The notes: generated from the letters alone by a model not told the origin. A stretch of DNA of 64,000 bases from Burkholderiaceae bacterium (GCA_021738065.1 JAIPCT010000004.1:16145-80144), one strand, 5' to 3'. Counted from the first letter of the stretch, positions 44,583-53,772 are shown. Translations and numbers: made by a program.

Positions 44583-44658
44583 CCACAGAGACACAGAGGC
44601 ACAGAGGAGGCCAAAAAATCTTTTCTTTGCAGTTCTCTGTGTCTCTGTGCCTCTGTGG
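44583..44658. repeat. 9-bp-unit hairpin repeat R10 (CACAGAG variant)
   Basis: The 24-nt arms at 44583-44606 and 44635-44658 are near-exact inverted copies; two units are swapped in order. The element ends 13 nt before the next start codon. Confidence 0.94.
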
Positions 44659-44671
44659 TAAAAGTTTTTCA

Positions 44672-45739
44672 ATGAGCGACACATTCACCGGCACGCGCCC
44701 GGTCACCGCGCAGGATGCTTTCGACACCGCCCGCCTCGCGGCATGGATGCAGGACCATGTCGAGGGCTTCTGCGGCACGTTGCAGGTCGAGAAGTTCAAG
44801 GGCGGACAGTCGAATCCGACCTATCAGCTGCGCGATGACCAGCGCAAGTACGTGCTGCGCCGCAAGCCGCCGGGCAAGCTCCTGCCCAGCGCGCATGCCG
44901 TCGATCGCGAATACAAGGTGATCTCGGCGCTGGCCGGCACGGAAGTGCCCGTGCCGCGGACCTGGGCGCTGTGCGAGGACGACAGCGTGATCGGAACCAT
45001 GTTCTACATCATGGATTGCGTCGACGGCCGCATCCTGTGGAACCCCACGCTGCCCGACAGCGCGCCGTCCGAGCGCGCCGCGATTTTCGACGAGATGAAC
45101 CGCGTCATCGCCGCCTTGCATCAGGTTGACTATGTCGCCGTCGGCCTCGGCGATTACGGCAAGCCCGACCAGTATCTGGCGCGCCAGGTGGCGCGCTGGA
45201 GCAAGCAGTATCGCGCCTCGGAAACCGAAAAGATCGAGGCCATGGACAAGCTGATCGACTGGCTGCCGCAGAACATTCCGCCGGGCGAGGAAACCAGCAT
45301 CGTGCATGGCGATTTCCGCCTCGACAATACGGTGTTCCACCCCACCGAGCCGCGCATGCTGGCGGTGCTTGACTGGGAGTTGTCGACGCTCGGTCATCCG
45401 CTGGCCGACTTTGCATACCACTGCATGAGCTGGCGGCTCTCGCCGGGCCAGTTTCGCGGCCTCGCCGGCCACGATCTGGCGGCGCTCGGCATTCCTTCCG
45501 AGGCCGAGTACGTCGCCGCCTACTGCAAGCGCACCGGCCGCGCCCCCATCGCGCCGCGTGAATGGGAGTACTACATGGCCTTCAACATGTTTCGCCTCGC
45601 CAGCATCCTGCAAGGCATCATGGCGCGTGCCCTGCAAGGCAACGCCTCGAGCGCCGAAGCCATCGAAACCGGCAAGCGCGCCAAACCCCTGGCCGAAGAA
45701 GCCTGGCGCCAGGTGGAACGCCTGCTCGCAAATCACTAA
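44672..45739 (+). CDS. APH-type phosphotransferase of the acyl-CoA dehydrogenase-associated family
   Basis: The product has 355 residues with an aminoglycoside-phosphotransferase/choline-kinase fold. GGQSNPTYQL corresponds to the nucleotide-binding hairpin, YVLRRKPPGKLL to the Lys strand, SIVHGDFRLDNTVF to the catalytic loop, and AVLDWELSTLGHPLADFAY to the metal-binding region. The family resembles the kinase part of human ACAD10/11 and usually sits beside an acyl-CoA dehydrogenase, as here; 4-hydroxy acid phosphorylation is a plausible role. Confidence 0.9.
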   Translation: MSDTFTGTRPVTAQDAFDTARLAAWMQDHVEGFCGTLQVEKFKGGQSNPTYQLRDDQRKYVLRRKPPGKLLPSAHAVDREYKVISALAGTEVPVPRTWALCEDDSVIGTMFYIMDCVDGRILWNPTLPDSAPSERAAIFDEMNRVIAALHQVDYVAVGLGDYGKPDQYLARQVARWSKQYRASETEKIEAMDKLIDWLPQNIPPGEETSIVHGDFRLDNTVFHPTEPRMLAVLDWELSTLGHPLADFAYHCMSWRLSPGQFRGLAGHDLAALGIPSEAEYVAAYCKRTGRAPIAPREWEYYMAFNMFRLASILQGIMARALQGNASSAEAIETGKRAKPLAEEAWRQVERLLANH

Positions 45740-45740
45740 G

Positions 45741-45790
45741 CGTTCGCCCTGAGCCTGCGGAAGGGCCCTTCGACAGGCTCAGGGCGAACG
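45741..45790. repeat. Palindromic repeat (TTCGCCCTGAGCCTG type)
   Basis: Two inverted arms (CGTTCGCCCTGAGCCTG and its complement) face each other across a short loop. A related copy is at 47678-47732. This type is common in proteobacterial intergenic DNA. Confidence 0.85.
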
Positions 45791-45830
45791 GAAGCCCTGT
45801 CTTTCACGCCAACGTCACAAAGGACACATC

Positions 45831-47054
45831 ATGGATTTCGACTACACACCCAAGGTCAAGGACCTGCAGCAGCGCCTCAACGCCTTCATGGACGCCCACA
45901 TCTATCCGAACGAGGAAGTTTTCCACGCCGAGGTCGAGGCCAACCGCGCCAAGGGCAATCCCTGGGTGCCGACCGCGATCATGGAGCAGCTCAAGGAAAA
46001 GGCCCGCGCCGAGGGCTTGTGGAATCTTTTTCTGCCGCAGTCGGAGCGCGGCGCCGGATTGAGCAACCTCGAATACGCGCCGCTGTGCGAAATCATGGGC
46101 CGCTCGGACATCGCGCCGGAAGCCTTCAATTGCAACGCGCCCGATACCGGCAACATGGAAACCATCGAACGCTACGGCAACGACGCCCAGCGCGAAGAAT
46201 GGCTGATGCCGCTGCTGGCAGGCAAGATCCGCTCCGCCTTCGCCATGACCGAGCCGGCCGTGGCATCAAGCGACGCCACCAACATCGAAGCACGTATCGT
46301 GCGCGATGGCGACCACTACGTAATCAACGGCCGCAAATGGTGGACCTCCGGCGCGCCCGATCCACGCTGCAAGATTCTCATCTTCATGGGAAAAACCGAT
46401 CCCGACAATCCGAGCCGGCACAACCAGCAATCGATGGTGCTGGTGCCGATGGACACGCCGGGCGTGACGCGGGTGCGCGCCCTCACCGTGTTCGGCTACG
46501 ATCACGCGCCGCACGGCCACGGCGAAGTCGACTTCAAGGACGTGCGCGTGCCGGTCTCCAACATCCTGCTCGGCGAAGGACGCGGCTTCGAAATCGCCCA
46601 GGGCCGCCTCGGCCCGGGCCGCATTCACCATTGCATGCGCCTGATCGGGCTGGCCGAGCGCGCGCTGGAACTTATGTGCCGCCGCGCGCTCAAGCGGGTT
46701 GCCTTCCACCGCCCGATCGCCGAACAGGGCGTAACGCGCGAGCGCATCGCCGAGGCGCGCATCCTGATCGACCAGGCGCGCCTGCTGACGCTGAACGCCG
46801 CCTGGAAAATGGATACCGCCGGCAACAAGGTGGCGCGGCAGGAGATCGCCATGATCAAGGTCGCCGCACCCAACATGGCCTTGCAGGTGATCGACTGGGC
46901 GATGCAGGCCCACGGCGGCGCCGGCGTGTCGGATGATTTTCCGCTTGCTGCCGCCTATGCCCAGGCACGCACCCTGCGTTTTGCCGACGGCCCCGATGAA
47001 GTGCATCGCAATGCCATCGCCAAGCAGGAACTGGGGCGCTATCTGGGCAATTGA
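45831..47054 (+). CDS. Acyl-CoA dehydrogenase
   Basis: The product has 407 residues with the family fold. [16 protein letters not shown] is the FAD/substrate-binding segment and [12 protein letters not shown] the following strand. The late block [20 protein letters not shown], then [11 protein letters not shown], is the C-terminal signature; a Glu or Asp there is the usual base. It oxidises an acyl-CoA to an enoyl-CoA with FAD, and follows the kinase-like gene, matching the ACAD10/11 arrangement. Confidence 0.95.
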   Translation: MDFDYTPKVKDLQQRLNAFMDAHIYPNEEVFHAEVEANRAKGNPWVPTAIMEQLKEKARAEGLWNLFLPQSERGAGLSNLEYAPLCEIMGRSDIAPEAFNCNAPDTGNMETIERYGNDAQREEWLMPLLAGKIRSAFAMTEPAVASSDATNIEARIVRDGDHYVINGRKWWTSGAPDPRCKILIFMGKTDPDNPSRHNQQSMVLVPMDTPGVTRVRALTVFGYDHAPHGHGEVDFKDVRVPVSNILLGEGRGFEIAQGRLGPGRIHHCMRLIGLAERALELMCRRALKRVAFHRPIAEQGVTRERIAEARILIDQARLLTLNAAWKMDTAGNKVARQEIAMIKVAAPNMALQVIDWAMQAHGGAGVSDDFPLAAAYAQARTLRFADGPDEVHRNAIAKQELGRYLGN

Positions 47055-47107
47055 GCGGAGCGTCTTGCGCCTGATGTGCGGCGCGAGGCGCGGCGTAGCG
47101 CCTGGTC

Positions 47108-47131
47108 GCCGTATCGCCGGCGCCGAGTTTT
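47108..47131 (+). repeat. E element, short form (E8)
   Basis: GCCGTATCGCCGGCGCCGAG followed by TTTT lies between the acyl-CoA dehydrogenase and the GNAT gene, with one substitution from the consensus in the centre. Confidence 0.78.
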
Positions 47132-47206
47132 GGCGATCGTCGGGCTGGCACCGACATTGCGCCGCCTGCTCGCCTGCACTTCGCACCACGCATGGAGGCC
47201 TGAATC

Positions 47207-47647
47207 ATGGAATGGAAGCGCGAAGATTTTCTCGTCACCGACAGGCCGCAGGATCTGGATATCGGCATCATCCATGGCTATCTGCACGAATCCTACTGGG
47301 CGAGGGGCATTCCGCGGGCGACGCTGGAAAAGGCGCTGGCGAATTCCCTGTGCTGCGGCCTGTACCATGACACGCGCCAGATCGGCTTTGCCCGCGCCGT
47401 GACCGACCGCGCCACCTTCGCCTACCTCGCCGATGTCTTCGTGCTGGAGGCTTTTCGCGGCCAGGGCCTGGGGAAGTGGCTGGTGTCGTGCCTCCTGGCC
47501 CATCCGGAATTGCAGGGATTGCGACGGCTTTTGCTGGTCACCGCGGACGCGCATGAACTCTATCGGCAACAGGGCTTCAAGGATTTGCAGGCGCCGCAAC
47601 GCTTCATGGAGATCCATGCTGCCGATATCTATCGCATCGGCCCTTAA
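47207..47647 (+). CDS. GNAT-family N-acetyltransferase
   Basis: The product has 146 residues. The acetyl-CoA-binding motif A is visible in LADVFVLEAFRGQGLGKWLV, with the Q/R-x-x-G-x-G loop. The N-terminus is WKREDFLVTDRPQDLD. The substrate is unknown. It follows the acyl-CoA dehydrogenase on the same strand. Confidence 0.88.
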   Translation: MEWKREDFLVTDRPQDLDIGIIHGYLHESYWARGIPRATLEKALANSLCCGLYHDTRQIGFARAVTDRATFAYLADVFVLEAFRGQGLGKWLVSCLLAHPELQGLRRLLLVTADAHELYRQQGFKDLQAPQRFMEIHAADIYRIGP

Positions 47648-47677
47648 TGATCCGGCCCCTCTGAACTTGAAACCACC

Positions 47678-47732
47678 GTTCGGGCTGAGCTTGTCGAAGC
47701 CAGAATGCCCTTCGACAAGCTCAGGGCGAACG
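47678..47732. repeat. Palindromic repeat (TTCGGGCTGAGCTTGTCGAA type)
   Basis: The arms at 47678-47700 and 47710-47732 are near-perfect inverted copies of 23 nt with a 9-nt loop, following the GNAT gene. Confidence 0.88.
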
Positions 47733-47802
47733 TTCAAGTGGATTACAGTCGACTCAATAGCAGGGAGTCATGCGGATAGCCGTGGATAAACCCAAATGAT
47801 CA

Positions 47803-47828
47803 CCACGGAGAACACGGAGGGCACGGAG
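47803..47828. repeat. 9-bp-unit repeat R11, single arm (CACGGAG variant)
   Basis: CCACGGAGAACACGGAGGGC and six further bases show three units of the family, but no right arm follows within 150 nt. It may be a half that lost its partner. Confidence 0.75.
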
Positions 47829-47989
47829 ACGGCGCTCGAAAATATGTTGTCCATGCACTCGGTGGCAATCCATTTCACAGCCTGACGAACTGCCAGCCTG
47901 CCGCGCGCATCACGAGCCATCGGTTTCCTTGCTAGTATTCGGGGCTCGCGCAGTCTCGTTGCTGCCACCTATTTTTTGGAGCCCCTGTA

Positions 47990-49180
47990 ATGTTCAATCA
48001 TCTCGACGCCTACGCCGGCGACCCCATCCTGTCTCTGGTCGAAACCTTCATGAAGGATACGCGGTCGACCAAGGTCAATCTCGGCATCGGCCTCTACTAT
48101 GATGAGAACGGCCGCATTCCCCTGCTCGATCTGGTCAAGCGCACCGAAGTCGCCCTTGCGGCGGAAGGCCTGACACGCTCCTACCTGCCGATGGAAGGGC
48201 TTGCCGCCTACCGCGAGCGCGTACAGCATCTGGTGTTTGGCGCCGAACGCGAAGCGGTGAAGGCAAAGCGCATCGCCACCATTCAGACCATCGGCGGCTC
48301 GGGCGCCTTGAAGGTCGGCGCCGACATCCTGAAACGCTATTTTCCCGATTCCGCCGTCTGGGTCAGCGATCCGACCTGGGACAACCATCGCTCGATGTTC
48401 GAGGGCGCCGGCTTTGCGGTGAACGATTATCCATACTACGACGCCAAGACCGGCGGCATATTATTTGCCGAGATGCTGGCCAAGATCGCCACCTTGCCAG
48501 AACGCAGCATCGTCCTGCTGCATCCTTGCTGCCACAACCCGACCGGCGTCGATCTCGCGCGCGCGCAATGGGAGCAGTTGTTTCCGCTGCTGCTGAAAAA
48601 GAACCTGATCCCGTTTTTCGACATGGCCTATCAGGGCTTTGGCGACAGCCTCGATGAGGATGCCTGGGTGGTGCGCACGTTCGCCGACGCCGGCGGCAAC
48701 TTCTTCCTGGCCAATTCCTTCTCCAAGAACCTGTCCCTGTACGGCGAGCGCTGCGGCGGCCTTTCGGTGGTCTGCCCAGATGCGGCCCAGGCGGATCTGG
48801 TGCTCGGCCAACTCAAATTCACGGTGCGGCGCAATTATTCCAGCCCGCCGAACCACGCCGGACAGGTGGTGGCGAGGATTCTTGGCGACAGCGCGCTGGC
48901 CGCGGAATGGGAGGGCGAAGTCGCGCGCATGCGCGAACGCATCAAGGCCATGCGCAAGAGCCTTTACGAAGTCCTTTCGGCGCGCTGTCCGGGCCGTGAT
49001 TTTGGCTACTTCCTCGAGCAACGCGGCATGTTCAGCTACACCGGTTTGTCGCCCGCGCAGGTCGATGCGTTGCGCGACAAGCATGCCGTGTATCTGGTGC
49101 GCTCGGGCCGCATGTGCGTGGCCGGGCTGAATACCGGAAACGTCGCCTACGTTGCCGAGGCGATGGCGGCCGTCATGTAG
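47990..49180 (+). CDS. Aromatic/aspartate aminotransferase (class I)
   Basis: The product has 396 residues. The PLP-binding Lys lies in [23 protein letters not shown] and [10 protein letters not shown] are the family blocks, and the C-terminal [14 protein letters not shown] holds the substrate-carboxylate Arg. It matches the TyrB/AspC group, converting aromatic amino acids or aspartate and 2-oxoglutarate. It is followed by a strong terminator. Confidence 0.94.
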   Translation: MFNHLDAYAGDPILSLVETFMKDTRSTKVNLGIGLYYDENGRIPLLDLVKRTEVALAAEGLTRSYLPMEGLAAYRERVQHLVFGAEREAVKAKRIATIQTIGGSGALKVGADILKRYFPDSAVWVSDPTWDNHRSMFEGAGFAVNDYPYYDAKTGGILFAEMLAKIATLPERSIVLLHPCCHNPTGVDLARAQWEQLFPLLLKKNLIPFFDMAYQGFGDSLDEDAWVVRTFADAGGNFFLANSFSKNLSLYGERCGGLSVVCPDAAQADLVLGQLKFTVRRNYSSPPNHAGQVVARILGDSALAAEWEGEVARMRERIKAMRKSLYEVLSARCPGRDFGYFLEQRGMFSYTGLSPAQVDALRDKHAVYLVRSGRMCVAGLNTGNVAYVAEAMAAVM

Positions 49181-49197
49181 CGTTGCAGTTTTCGGGA

Positions 49198-49230
49198 CAA
49201 AAAAAGCCCGGCAGAGCCGGGCTTTTTTTC
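49198..49230. terminator. Bidirectional rho-independent terminator
   Basis: AGCCCGGC and GCCGGGCT form a hairpin around AGA, flanked by seven A on the left and seven T on the right. It ends the aminotransferase gene and the convergent thiolase gene. Confidence 0.93.
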
Positions 49231-49248
49231 AACCAGAGGAATCCGGCT

Positions 49249-50436
49249 TCAGATCAGTTCCCAGATCGTGGTGATGCCCTGCCCGCCGCCGATGCACATG
49301 GTGGCCAGGCAGTACTTGCTACCGACACGCCGGGCTTCGTAGAGCGCCTTGGTGATGATCACCGTGCCGCTGGCGCCGATCGGATGGCCGAGGGCAATGG
49401 CGCCGCCATTCGGGTTGGTCTTCTTCGGATCGAGGCCGAGCACTTTGGCGACAGTCAGCGACTGCGCGGCAAAGGCTTCGTTGGACTCGACCACGCCGAT
49501 GTCGTCGAGCTTGAGACCGGATTTGGCCAGCGCGATTTTGGTCGACGGGATCGGGCCTTCGCCCATGACTTCGTTCGGTACGCCGCCAATGCCGTAGGCG
49601 ACCAGACGCGCCATTGCCTTGTGGCCGCTGGCCGCCGCCTTGGCGGCAGCGGCCAGCACCAGGAAGGCGGCGCCGTCGTTGATGCCCGAGGCGTTGCCGG
49701 CGGTGACGGTGCCGGCCTTGTCGAAGGCCGGCTTCATCTTGCCCAGGGTTTCCATGGTCGTGCTGGGTTTGACGTGCTCGTCGGTGTCGAACACCACTTC
49801 GCCCTTGCGCGTCTTGAGTGTGATCGGCACGATCTGTTCCTTGAAGTAGCCGGCGGCGATGGCGGCGGCGGCACGGCGGTGCGATTCGCAGGCCAGTTCA
49901 TCCTGCTGCTCGCGCGTGAAGCCGTGCTTCTTGGCCAGATTTTCCGCGGTGATGCCCATGTGGCCAACGCCGAAAGGATCGGTCAGCGCACAAACCATGG
50001 CATCGAGCATCTTGGTGTCGCCCATGCGCGCGCCGGAACGCATCGCCGGCGACAGGTAGGCGCCACGCGACATGACTTCAACGCCGCCGCCAATGGCGAA
50101 GTCGGCATCGCCGAGCAGAATCGCCTGCGCCGAACTCACCACCGCCTGCTGCGCCGAACCGCAGAGCCGATTCACGGCGAAGGCGACGGAATCCATGCTC
50201 ATGCCGCCCTGGATCGTGGCATTGCGCGCGACATAAGCGTAACGCGCCTCGGTCGGAATGACATTGCCGACGGTGGCAAAACTGATGGCCGCAGGATCGA
50301 CGCCGGAACGGGCGATGGCTTCCTTGATAACCAGACCGCCCAGGTCAGCCGGCTCCATGCCCGCCAGGGCGCCTCCAAACGTACCAACAGGGGCGCGAAC
50401 CGCACTCAGTACGACAACTTCTCTCTTGTCAGCCAT
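49249..50436 (-). CDS. Acetyl-CoA acetyltransferase/thiolase
   Basis: The product has 395 residues. The active-site Cys is in NRLCGSAQQAV, the catalytic His in ALGHPIGASG, and the second Cys in TMCIGGGQGI. It is a biosynthetic or degradative thiolase acting on acetoacetyl- or 3-ketoacyl-CoA. It is convergent with the aminotransferase gene and 21 nt downstream of the CobD-like gene. Confidence 0.94.
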   Translation of the reverse strand: MADKREVVVLSAVRAPVGTFGGALAGMEPADLGGLVIKEAIARSGVDPAAISFATVGNVIPTEARYAYVARNATIQGGMSMDSVAFAVNRLCGSAQQAVVSSAQAILLGDADFAIGGGVEVMSRGAYLSPAMRSGARMGDTKMLDAMVCALTDPFGVGHMGITAENLAKKHGFTREQQDELACESHRRAAAAIAAGYFKEQIVPITLKTRKGEVVFDTDEHVKPSTTMETLGKMKPAFDKAGTVTAGNASGINDGAAFLVLAAAAKAAASGHKAMARLVAYGIGGVPNEVMGEGPIPSTKIALAKSGLKLDDIGVVESNEAFAAQSLTVAKVLGLDPKKTNPNGGAIALGHPIGASGTVIITKALYEARRVGSKYCLATMCIGGGQGITTIWELI

Positions 50437-50457
50437 TGCAAAACTCCTTTTTGAAAA

Positions 50458-51393
50458 TCAACCGCCAACCCAACCGGAAACCCAGACCAGGGCCAGCACT
50501 GCCAAACCGAGCACGAGACTGCGCCAGACGAGGCCTATCGTGCTCTGCATGAAATCGGGATCGGCGTCTTCGCCCAAGCCCAGTTCCGGACGATCGCCAG
50601 CATCGTCCATTTCTTGAATCACATCATGTACCGGCATGCCCAGACGAACACCCAGGGCGCCCGCGCCACTGGCCAGCAGTATACCGGAGCCGCCATTGGG
50701 CCATCGATCTGCTTGCGTCCGCCAGCAATGCACCGCATCCTCGAAATCGCCGACGATGGCGAAAAACGCCGCCGTCACCCGCAGCGGCAGCCAATCGATG
50801 AGTTCGAATGCCTGACGCGCAAACCGTCCAAATTCGCCGATTTCGGCGCCGCCACGCTCGCCCCAAAGCTCATGAAGTACCTGGGCCAGCCGATACAACA
50901 AGGCCCCGGCGGGCCCCAACAGGGCAAACCACAACAGGGGCGCGAATACGTAACGATGCGAAGACAGCAGGGCTTGCTCGATGGCCAGGCGCGCGACTTC
51001 GCTGGCGGTCAGGCGATCACCCGAACGCCCGCGCCACTCGGCGAGGACGTGCCGCGCCTGTTCGATTTCGCCCTGGCGCAATGCCAAATGAATGTCGGTG
51101 AAGAAATGACTGAACTGACGAAAACCCATCGTCAGGTAAAGCACGCCGATGCCCAGCAAAAAACCCAGCAGCGGCTGAGTCAGCATCAGCCAGACCGAAA
51201 CCAGCGCCAGCGCCAGCACCGGCAGCGCGACACCAAGCCCCCAGGCAATGGCGCCATGGCTGCGGCTGCCGTCATTGAATTTGCCTTCCAGGAAATCGGC
51301 CATCCGGGTCAAGGGCACGCGCACGGCGGTTTGTATCGAGAGCGCCTGCAACTGCTCGGCAATCAGGGCGATGATGATGGAAAGCAGGGTCAT
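50458..51393 (-). CDS. CobD/CbiB-family membrane protein
   Basis: The product has 311 residues with about four membrane spans (for example ALPVLALALVSVWLML and LLGFLLGIGVLYLT). The layout matches CbiB/CobD-like adenosylcobinamide-phosphate-synthase relatives, and AIVGDFEDAVHCWRTQA is a family block. In this branch, outside a cobalamin cluster, the function is not assured. It is followed by the thiolase gene on the same strand and preceded closely by the Nudix gene. Confidence 0.82.
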   Translation of the reverse strand: MTLLSIIIALIAEQLQALSIQTAVRVPLTRMADFLEGKFNDGSRSHGAIAWGLGVALPVLALALVSVWLMLTQPLLGFLLGIGVLYLTMGFRQFSHFFTDIHLALRQGEIEQARHVLAEWRGRSGDRLTASEVARLAIEQALLSSHRYVFAPLLWFALLGPAGALLYRLAQVLHELWGERGGAEIGEFGRFARQAFELIDWLPLRVTAAFFAIVGDFEDAVHCWRTQADRWPNGGSGILLASGAGALGVRLGMPVHDVIQEMDDAGDRPELGLGEDADPDFMQSTIGLVWRSLVLGLAVLALVWVSGWVGG

Positions 51394-51397
51394 GGGC

Positions 51398-52024
51398 TCA
51401 AGCCTCGGTAGCCAGCAAACGACTCAAGGTTAGCAGCATGCCGGCGGTTGCGCCCCAGATGTAATAACCCTCCCAGGGCACGGCCCAGTATTCCCGCATG
51501 ATGCCGCGTACTTCAATGGTGTGGCGCTGGTAGTTGGCGCTGTCGATGAGGAATTCGAACGGCGGCTCGAACACCTCCGCCACTTCGAAATCGTCCAGTT
51601 TCAGATTCAGCGGCGGCGTCACCAGACCAACCACGGGGGTGACGACAAACCCTGTCCCGGTGCGATACTCGGGCAGTCGGCCAAGAATCTCGATCTGCGA
51701 TGCCGCGAGTCCCACTTCTTCTTCGGCTTCACGCAAGGCGGTGGCCTCTGCGCTGACGTCGCCCTCATCGCGCCGTCCGCCGGGAAAACTGACCTGCCCG
51801 GCATGATCGCGCAAATGCGCGGTGCGTTGGGTCAGCAGCATGGTCGCCCCGGTATCGCGCATGATCACCGGCACCAGTACGGCGGCGGCAATCAGCTCGG
51901 CGCCTGCGCTCACTCCCGGTTCATTTACGGGAGGCACGGCGAAGCCTTCGCTGAATCGACGACGCATCAGTGAAAGCAAGCCTCCGCTAGAATTGGGGCC
52001 TGCGCTTTCGAGAGACTCCGGCAT
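51398..52024 (-). CDS. CoA pyrophosphatase, Nudix family
   Basis: The product has up to 208 residues. The UPF0035 motif LLTQRTAHLRDHAGQVSFPG leads into the Nudix box (GGRRDEG then ALREAEEEVGL), typical of CoA diphosphatases like NudL. It would cut CoA or acyl-CoA into 3',5'-ADP and phosphopantetheine. The start is uncertain: the ATG at 52024 overlaps the divergent gene's ATG on a CATG, while an ATG at 51967 has GGAGG 13 nt upstream. Confidence 0.9.
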   Translation of the reverse strand: MPESLESAGPNSSGGLLSLMRRRFSEGFAVPPVNEPGVSAGAELIAAAVLVPVIMRDTGATMLLTQRTAHLRDHAGQVSFPGGRRDEGDVSAEATALREAEEEVGLAASQIEILGRLPEYRTGTGFVVTPVVGLVTPPLNLKLDDFEVAEVFEPPFEFLIDSANYQRHTIEVRGIMREYWAVPWEGYYIWGATAGMLLTLSRLLATEA

Positions 52025-52727
52025 GAAACCGATCGCAATATTCCGTCATAGTCCCGGTGAGGGACCGGGCTATTTTGCCACATTCCTCGACCGGCATTCC
52101 CTGCCCTGGACACTGTTCAAGATCGATGACGGCGTCTCGCCACCGCCGACTTCCGACGGATTCTCCGGCCTGTGTTTCATGGGCGGACCGATGAGCGCGA
52201 ACGACGCCCTGCCGTGGCTGCCAAAAACGCTTGCGCTGATACGCGACGCCGACGTCAAGGGCGTTCCGCTGCTGGGTCATTGCCTGGGCGGGCAACTCAT
52301 CGCCAAGGCCCTGGGCGGCAAGGTGACGGGAAATCCGGTCAAGGAAATCGGCTGGGGCGAGGTGGACTCGGCCGACGCCACCGTCGCCGCAGAATGGCTC
52401 GGCGACGCCACACGCTTCACGGCCTTTCACTGGCACGGCGAGACATTCAGCATTCCGCCCGGTGCCACCCAACTGCTCAAGAGCCGCCACTGTGCCAACC
52501 AGGCCTTTGTGCGCGGCCCGCATCTGGCAATGCAATGCCATGTCGAAATGACCGACTCGATGATCCGCAGTTGGTGTCAGCAATGGAGCGCCGAGCGTGC
52601 CCCGGCGTCTGCCTCGGTACAAACGCCGGAGCAGATGCAGGAAGGAATGGAGGCGCGCATCGCCGCCATGCGCCTGATGGCGGATCGCCTCTACAGTCGC
52701 TGGATCAGGAGTTTGCTCAGTCCCTGA
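52023..52727 (+). CDS. Class I glutamine amidotransferase
   Basis: The product has 234 residues. The nucleophilic Cys is in LLGHCLGGQLIAKALGG (Cys87), with His and Glu in MQCHVEMTDSM near the end. This fits a stand-alone GATase1 protein, GuaA-like in its amidotransferase part, that hydrolyses glutamine for an unknown acceptor. Its ATG overlaps the ATG of the divergent Nudix gene. Its 3' end overlaps yajQ by 11 nt on the other strand. Confidence 0.88.
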   Translation: MKPIAIFRHSPGEGPGYFATFLDRHSLPWTLFKIDDGVSPPPTSDGFSGLCFMGGPMSANDALPWLPKTLALIRDADVKGVPLLGHCLGGQLIAKALGGKVTGNPVKEIGWGEVDSADATVAAEWLGDATRFTAFHWHGETFSIPPGATQLLKSRHCANQAFVRGPHLAMQCHVEMTDSMIRSWCQQWSAERAPASASVQTPEQMQEGMEARIAAMRLMADRLYSRWIRSLLSP

Positions 52728-53211
52728 AGTTTCCGAACTGGAGCGGGAAGTCGGTGATAGTTTTCTTTACCAGCGCGATCGCTTCCTGCAACAGATCGCG
52801 CTTGGCGCCCGTGACCCGCACGGCGTCGCCCTGAATGCTGGCCTGAACCTTGAGCTTGCTGTCCTTGATCAGCTTGACGATCTGCTTCGCCAGCTCCTGC
52901 TCGATGCCAATCTTGATTTTGAGTTCCTGTTTCGACTTGTTGCCGCCCACCGACTGCACCGGGCCATGATCGAGCCGTTTGGTGCTCTCGCGCTCCTTTT
53001 TTTCCATTTCCGGAAACAGGATGTCCTTGATCTGGCTGAGCTGGAACTCGGAATCGCCGTGCAGGGTGATGGTCTTGTCTTTCTCGTTCAGCTCGGCGCG
53101 GGCCGAAGTGCCCTTGAAATCGTAGCGATTGCCGATGTGGCGCCCAGCCACGTCGACTGCGTTTTTCAAAGCAACCAGGTCGGCTTCGGAAGAGATGTCA
53201 AAAGAAGGCAT
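52717..53211 (-). CDS. yajQ: YajQ-family protein
   Basis: The product has 164 residues. MPSFDISSEADLVALKNAVD, RYDFKGT and the late KVQASIQGDAVRVTGAKRDL match the family. In Xanthomonas a related protein binds cyclic di-GMP, and the fold binds RNA or nucleotides. It is the last gene of the arg-yajQ operon-like run. Confidence 0.95.
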   Translation of the reverse strand: MPSFDISSEADLVALKNAVDVAGRHIGNRYDFKGTSARAELNEKDKTITLHGDSEFQLSQIKDILFPEMEKKERESTKRLDHGPVQSVGGNKSKQELKIKIGIEQELAKQIVKLIKDSKLKVQASIQGDAVRVTGAKRDLLQEAIALVKKTITDFPLQFGNFRD

Positions 53212-53226
53212 GGCGTTTTCCCCAGA

Positions 53227-53538
53227 TCAATCAAAATGGCAAACGTAATGATACGGTTCGCCGCTGACTTCGATATCGAAGCTGGAATTGCCCGGCACCT
53301 TGAAACTCTGCCCGGCGGCGCACTCCTGCCAATCCTCGCCCTTGAGGCGATAGCGACAGCTGCCGGCCACGGTTTCCATGATCTCCGGCACACCCGTATT
53401 GAAGGTCAGCCTTGCCGGCAGGATCACGCCGACGCTCTTCTTCGTGCCATCGGCGAACTGCACGGTATGGCTGACGCACTTGCCATCGAAATAGACATTG
53501 GCCTGTTTCGCTACGGCCACATTCTCGAATTGCGACAT
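53227..53538 (-). CDS. ppnP: Pyrimidine/purine nucleoside phosphorylase
   Basis: The product has 103 residues. It has the cupin-like PpnP/YaiE fold, with [20 protein letters not shown] at the start, [12 protein letters not shown] and [15 protein letters not shown] in the middle. It splits nucleosides with phosphate into base and ribose-1-phosphate. The start at 53538 follows the DUF2788 gene by 1 nt. Confidence 0.93.
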   Translation of the reverse strand: MSQFENVAVAKQANVYFDGKCVSHTVQFADGTKKSVGVILPARLTFNTGVPEIMETVAGSCRYRLKGEDWQECAAGQSFKVPGNSSFDIEVSGEPYHYVCHFD

Positions 53539-53539
53539 A

Positions 53540-53749
53540 TCAGATTCCCCACATTTTCTGAATGATGAATTTGGCGACAAAGCCGATCATGCCGAAGGCG
53601 AGCACGAAAAACAGGATGAAGGTGCCGAGCTTTCCCGCCCTGGATTTCCAGGCCAGTTCGCCGATGATGAACAGCATGTAGAGCATGAAGGCGCCCAAGC
53701 CAAACGTCATGCCAAACCCTGCCATCTGCTCCTCGGAAATGCCGAACAT
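53540..53749 (-). CDS. DUF2788-family small membrane protein
   Basis: The product has 69 residues with two hydrophobic spans separated by a short basic loop (KSRAGK). [20 protein letters not shown] and [20 protein letters not shown] are the spans. The function is unknown. It lies 1 nt before ppnP and 23 nt after argG, clearly within the operon. Confidence 0.88.
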   Translation of the reverse strand: MFGISEEQMAGFGMTFGLGAFMLYMLFIIGELAWKSRAGKLGTFILFFVLAFGMIGFVAKFIIQKMWGI

Positions 53750-53772
53750 CGGCGTACTCCCCGGCTACTCCG

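Larger units (their letters stand above)
47648..47989. other. Intergenic stretch with a palindrome and a half hairpin repeat
   Basis: No gene is supported in these 342 bp. It contains a palindrome at 47678-47732 (a copy of the type at 45741) and a half hairpin R11 at 47803-47828. Confidence 0.7.

Noticed and set aside
15569..47732. CRISPR array among the palindromic repeats
   Set aside because: Repeats are dispersed, have no regular spacing and no cas genes are nearby; the Cas4-like protein lacks other cas neighbours.
52131..52154. Partial E-like match in the amidotransferase gene
   Set aside because: There are several mismatches and no evidence of an inserted segment relative to family length.
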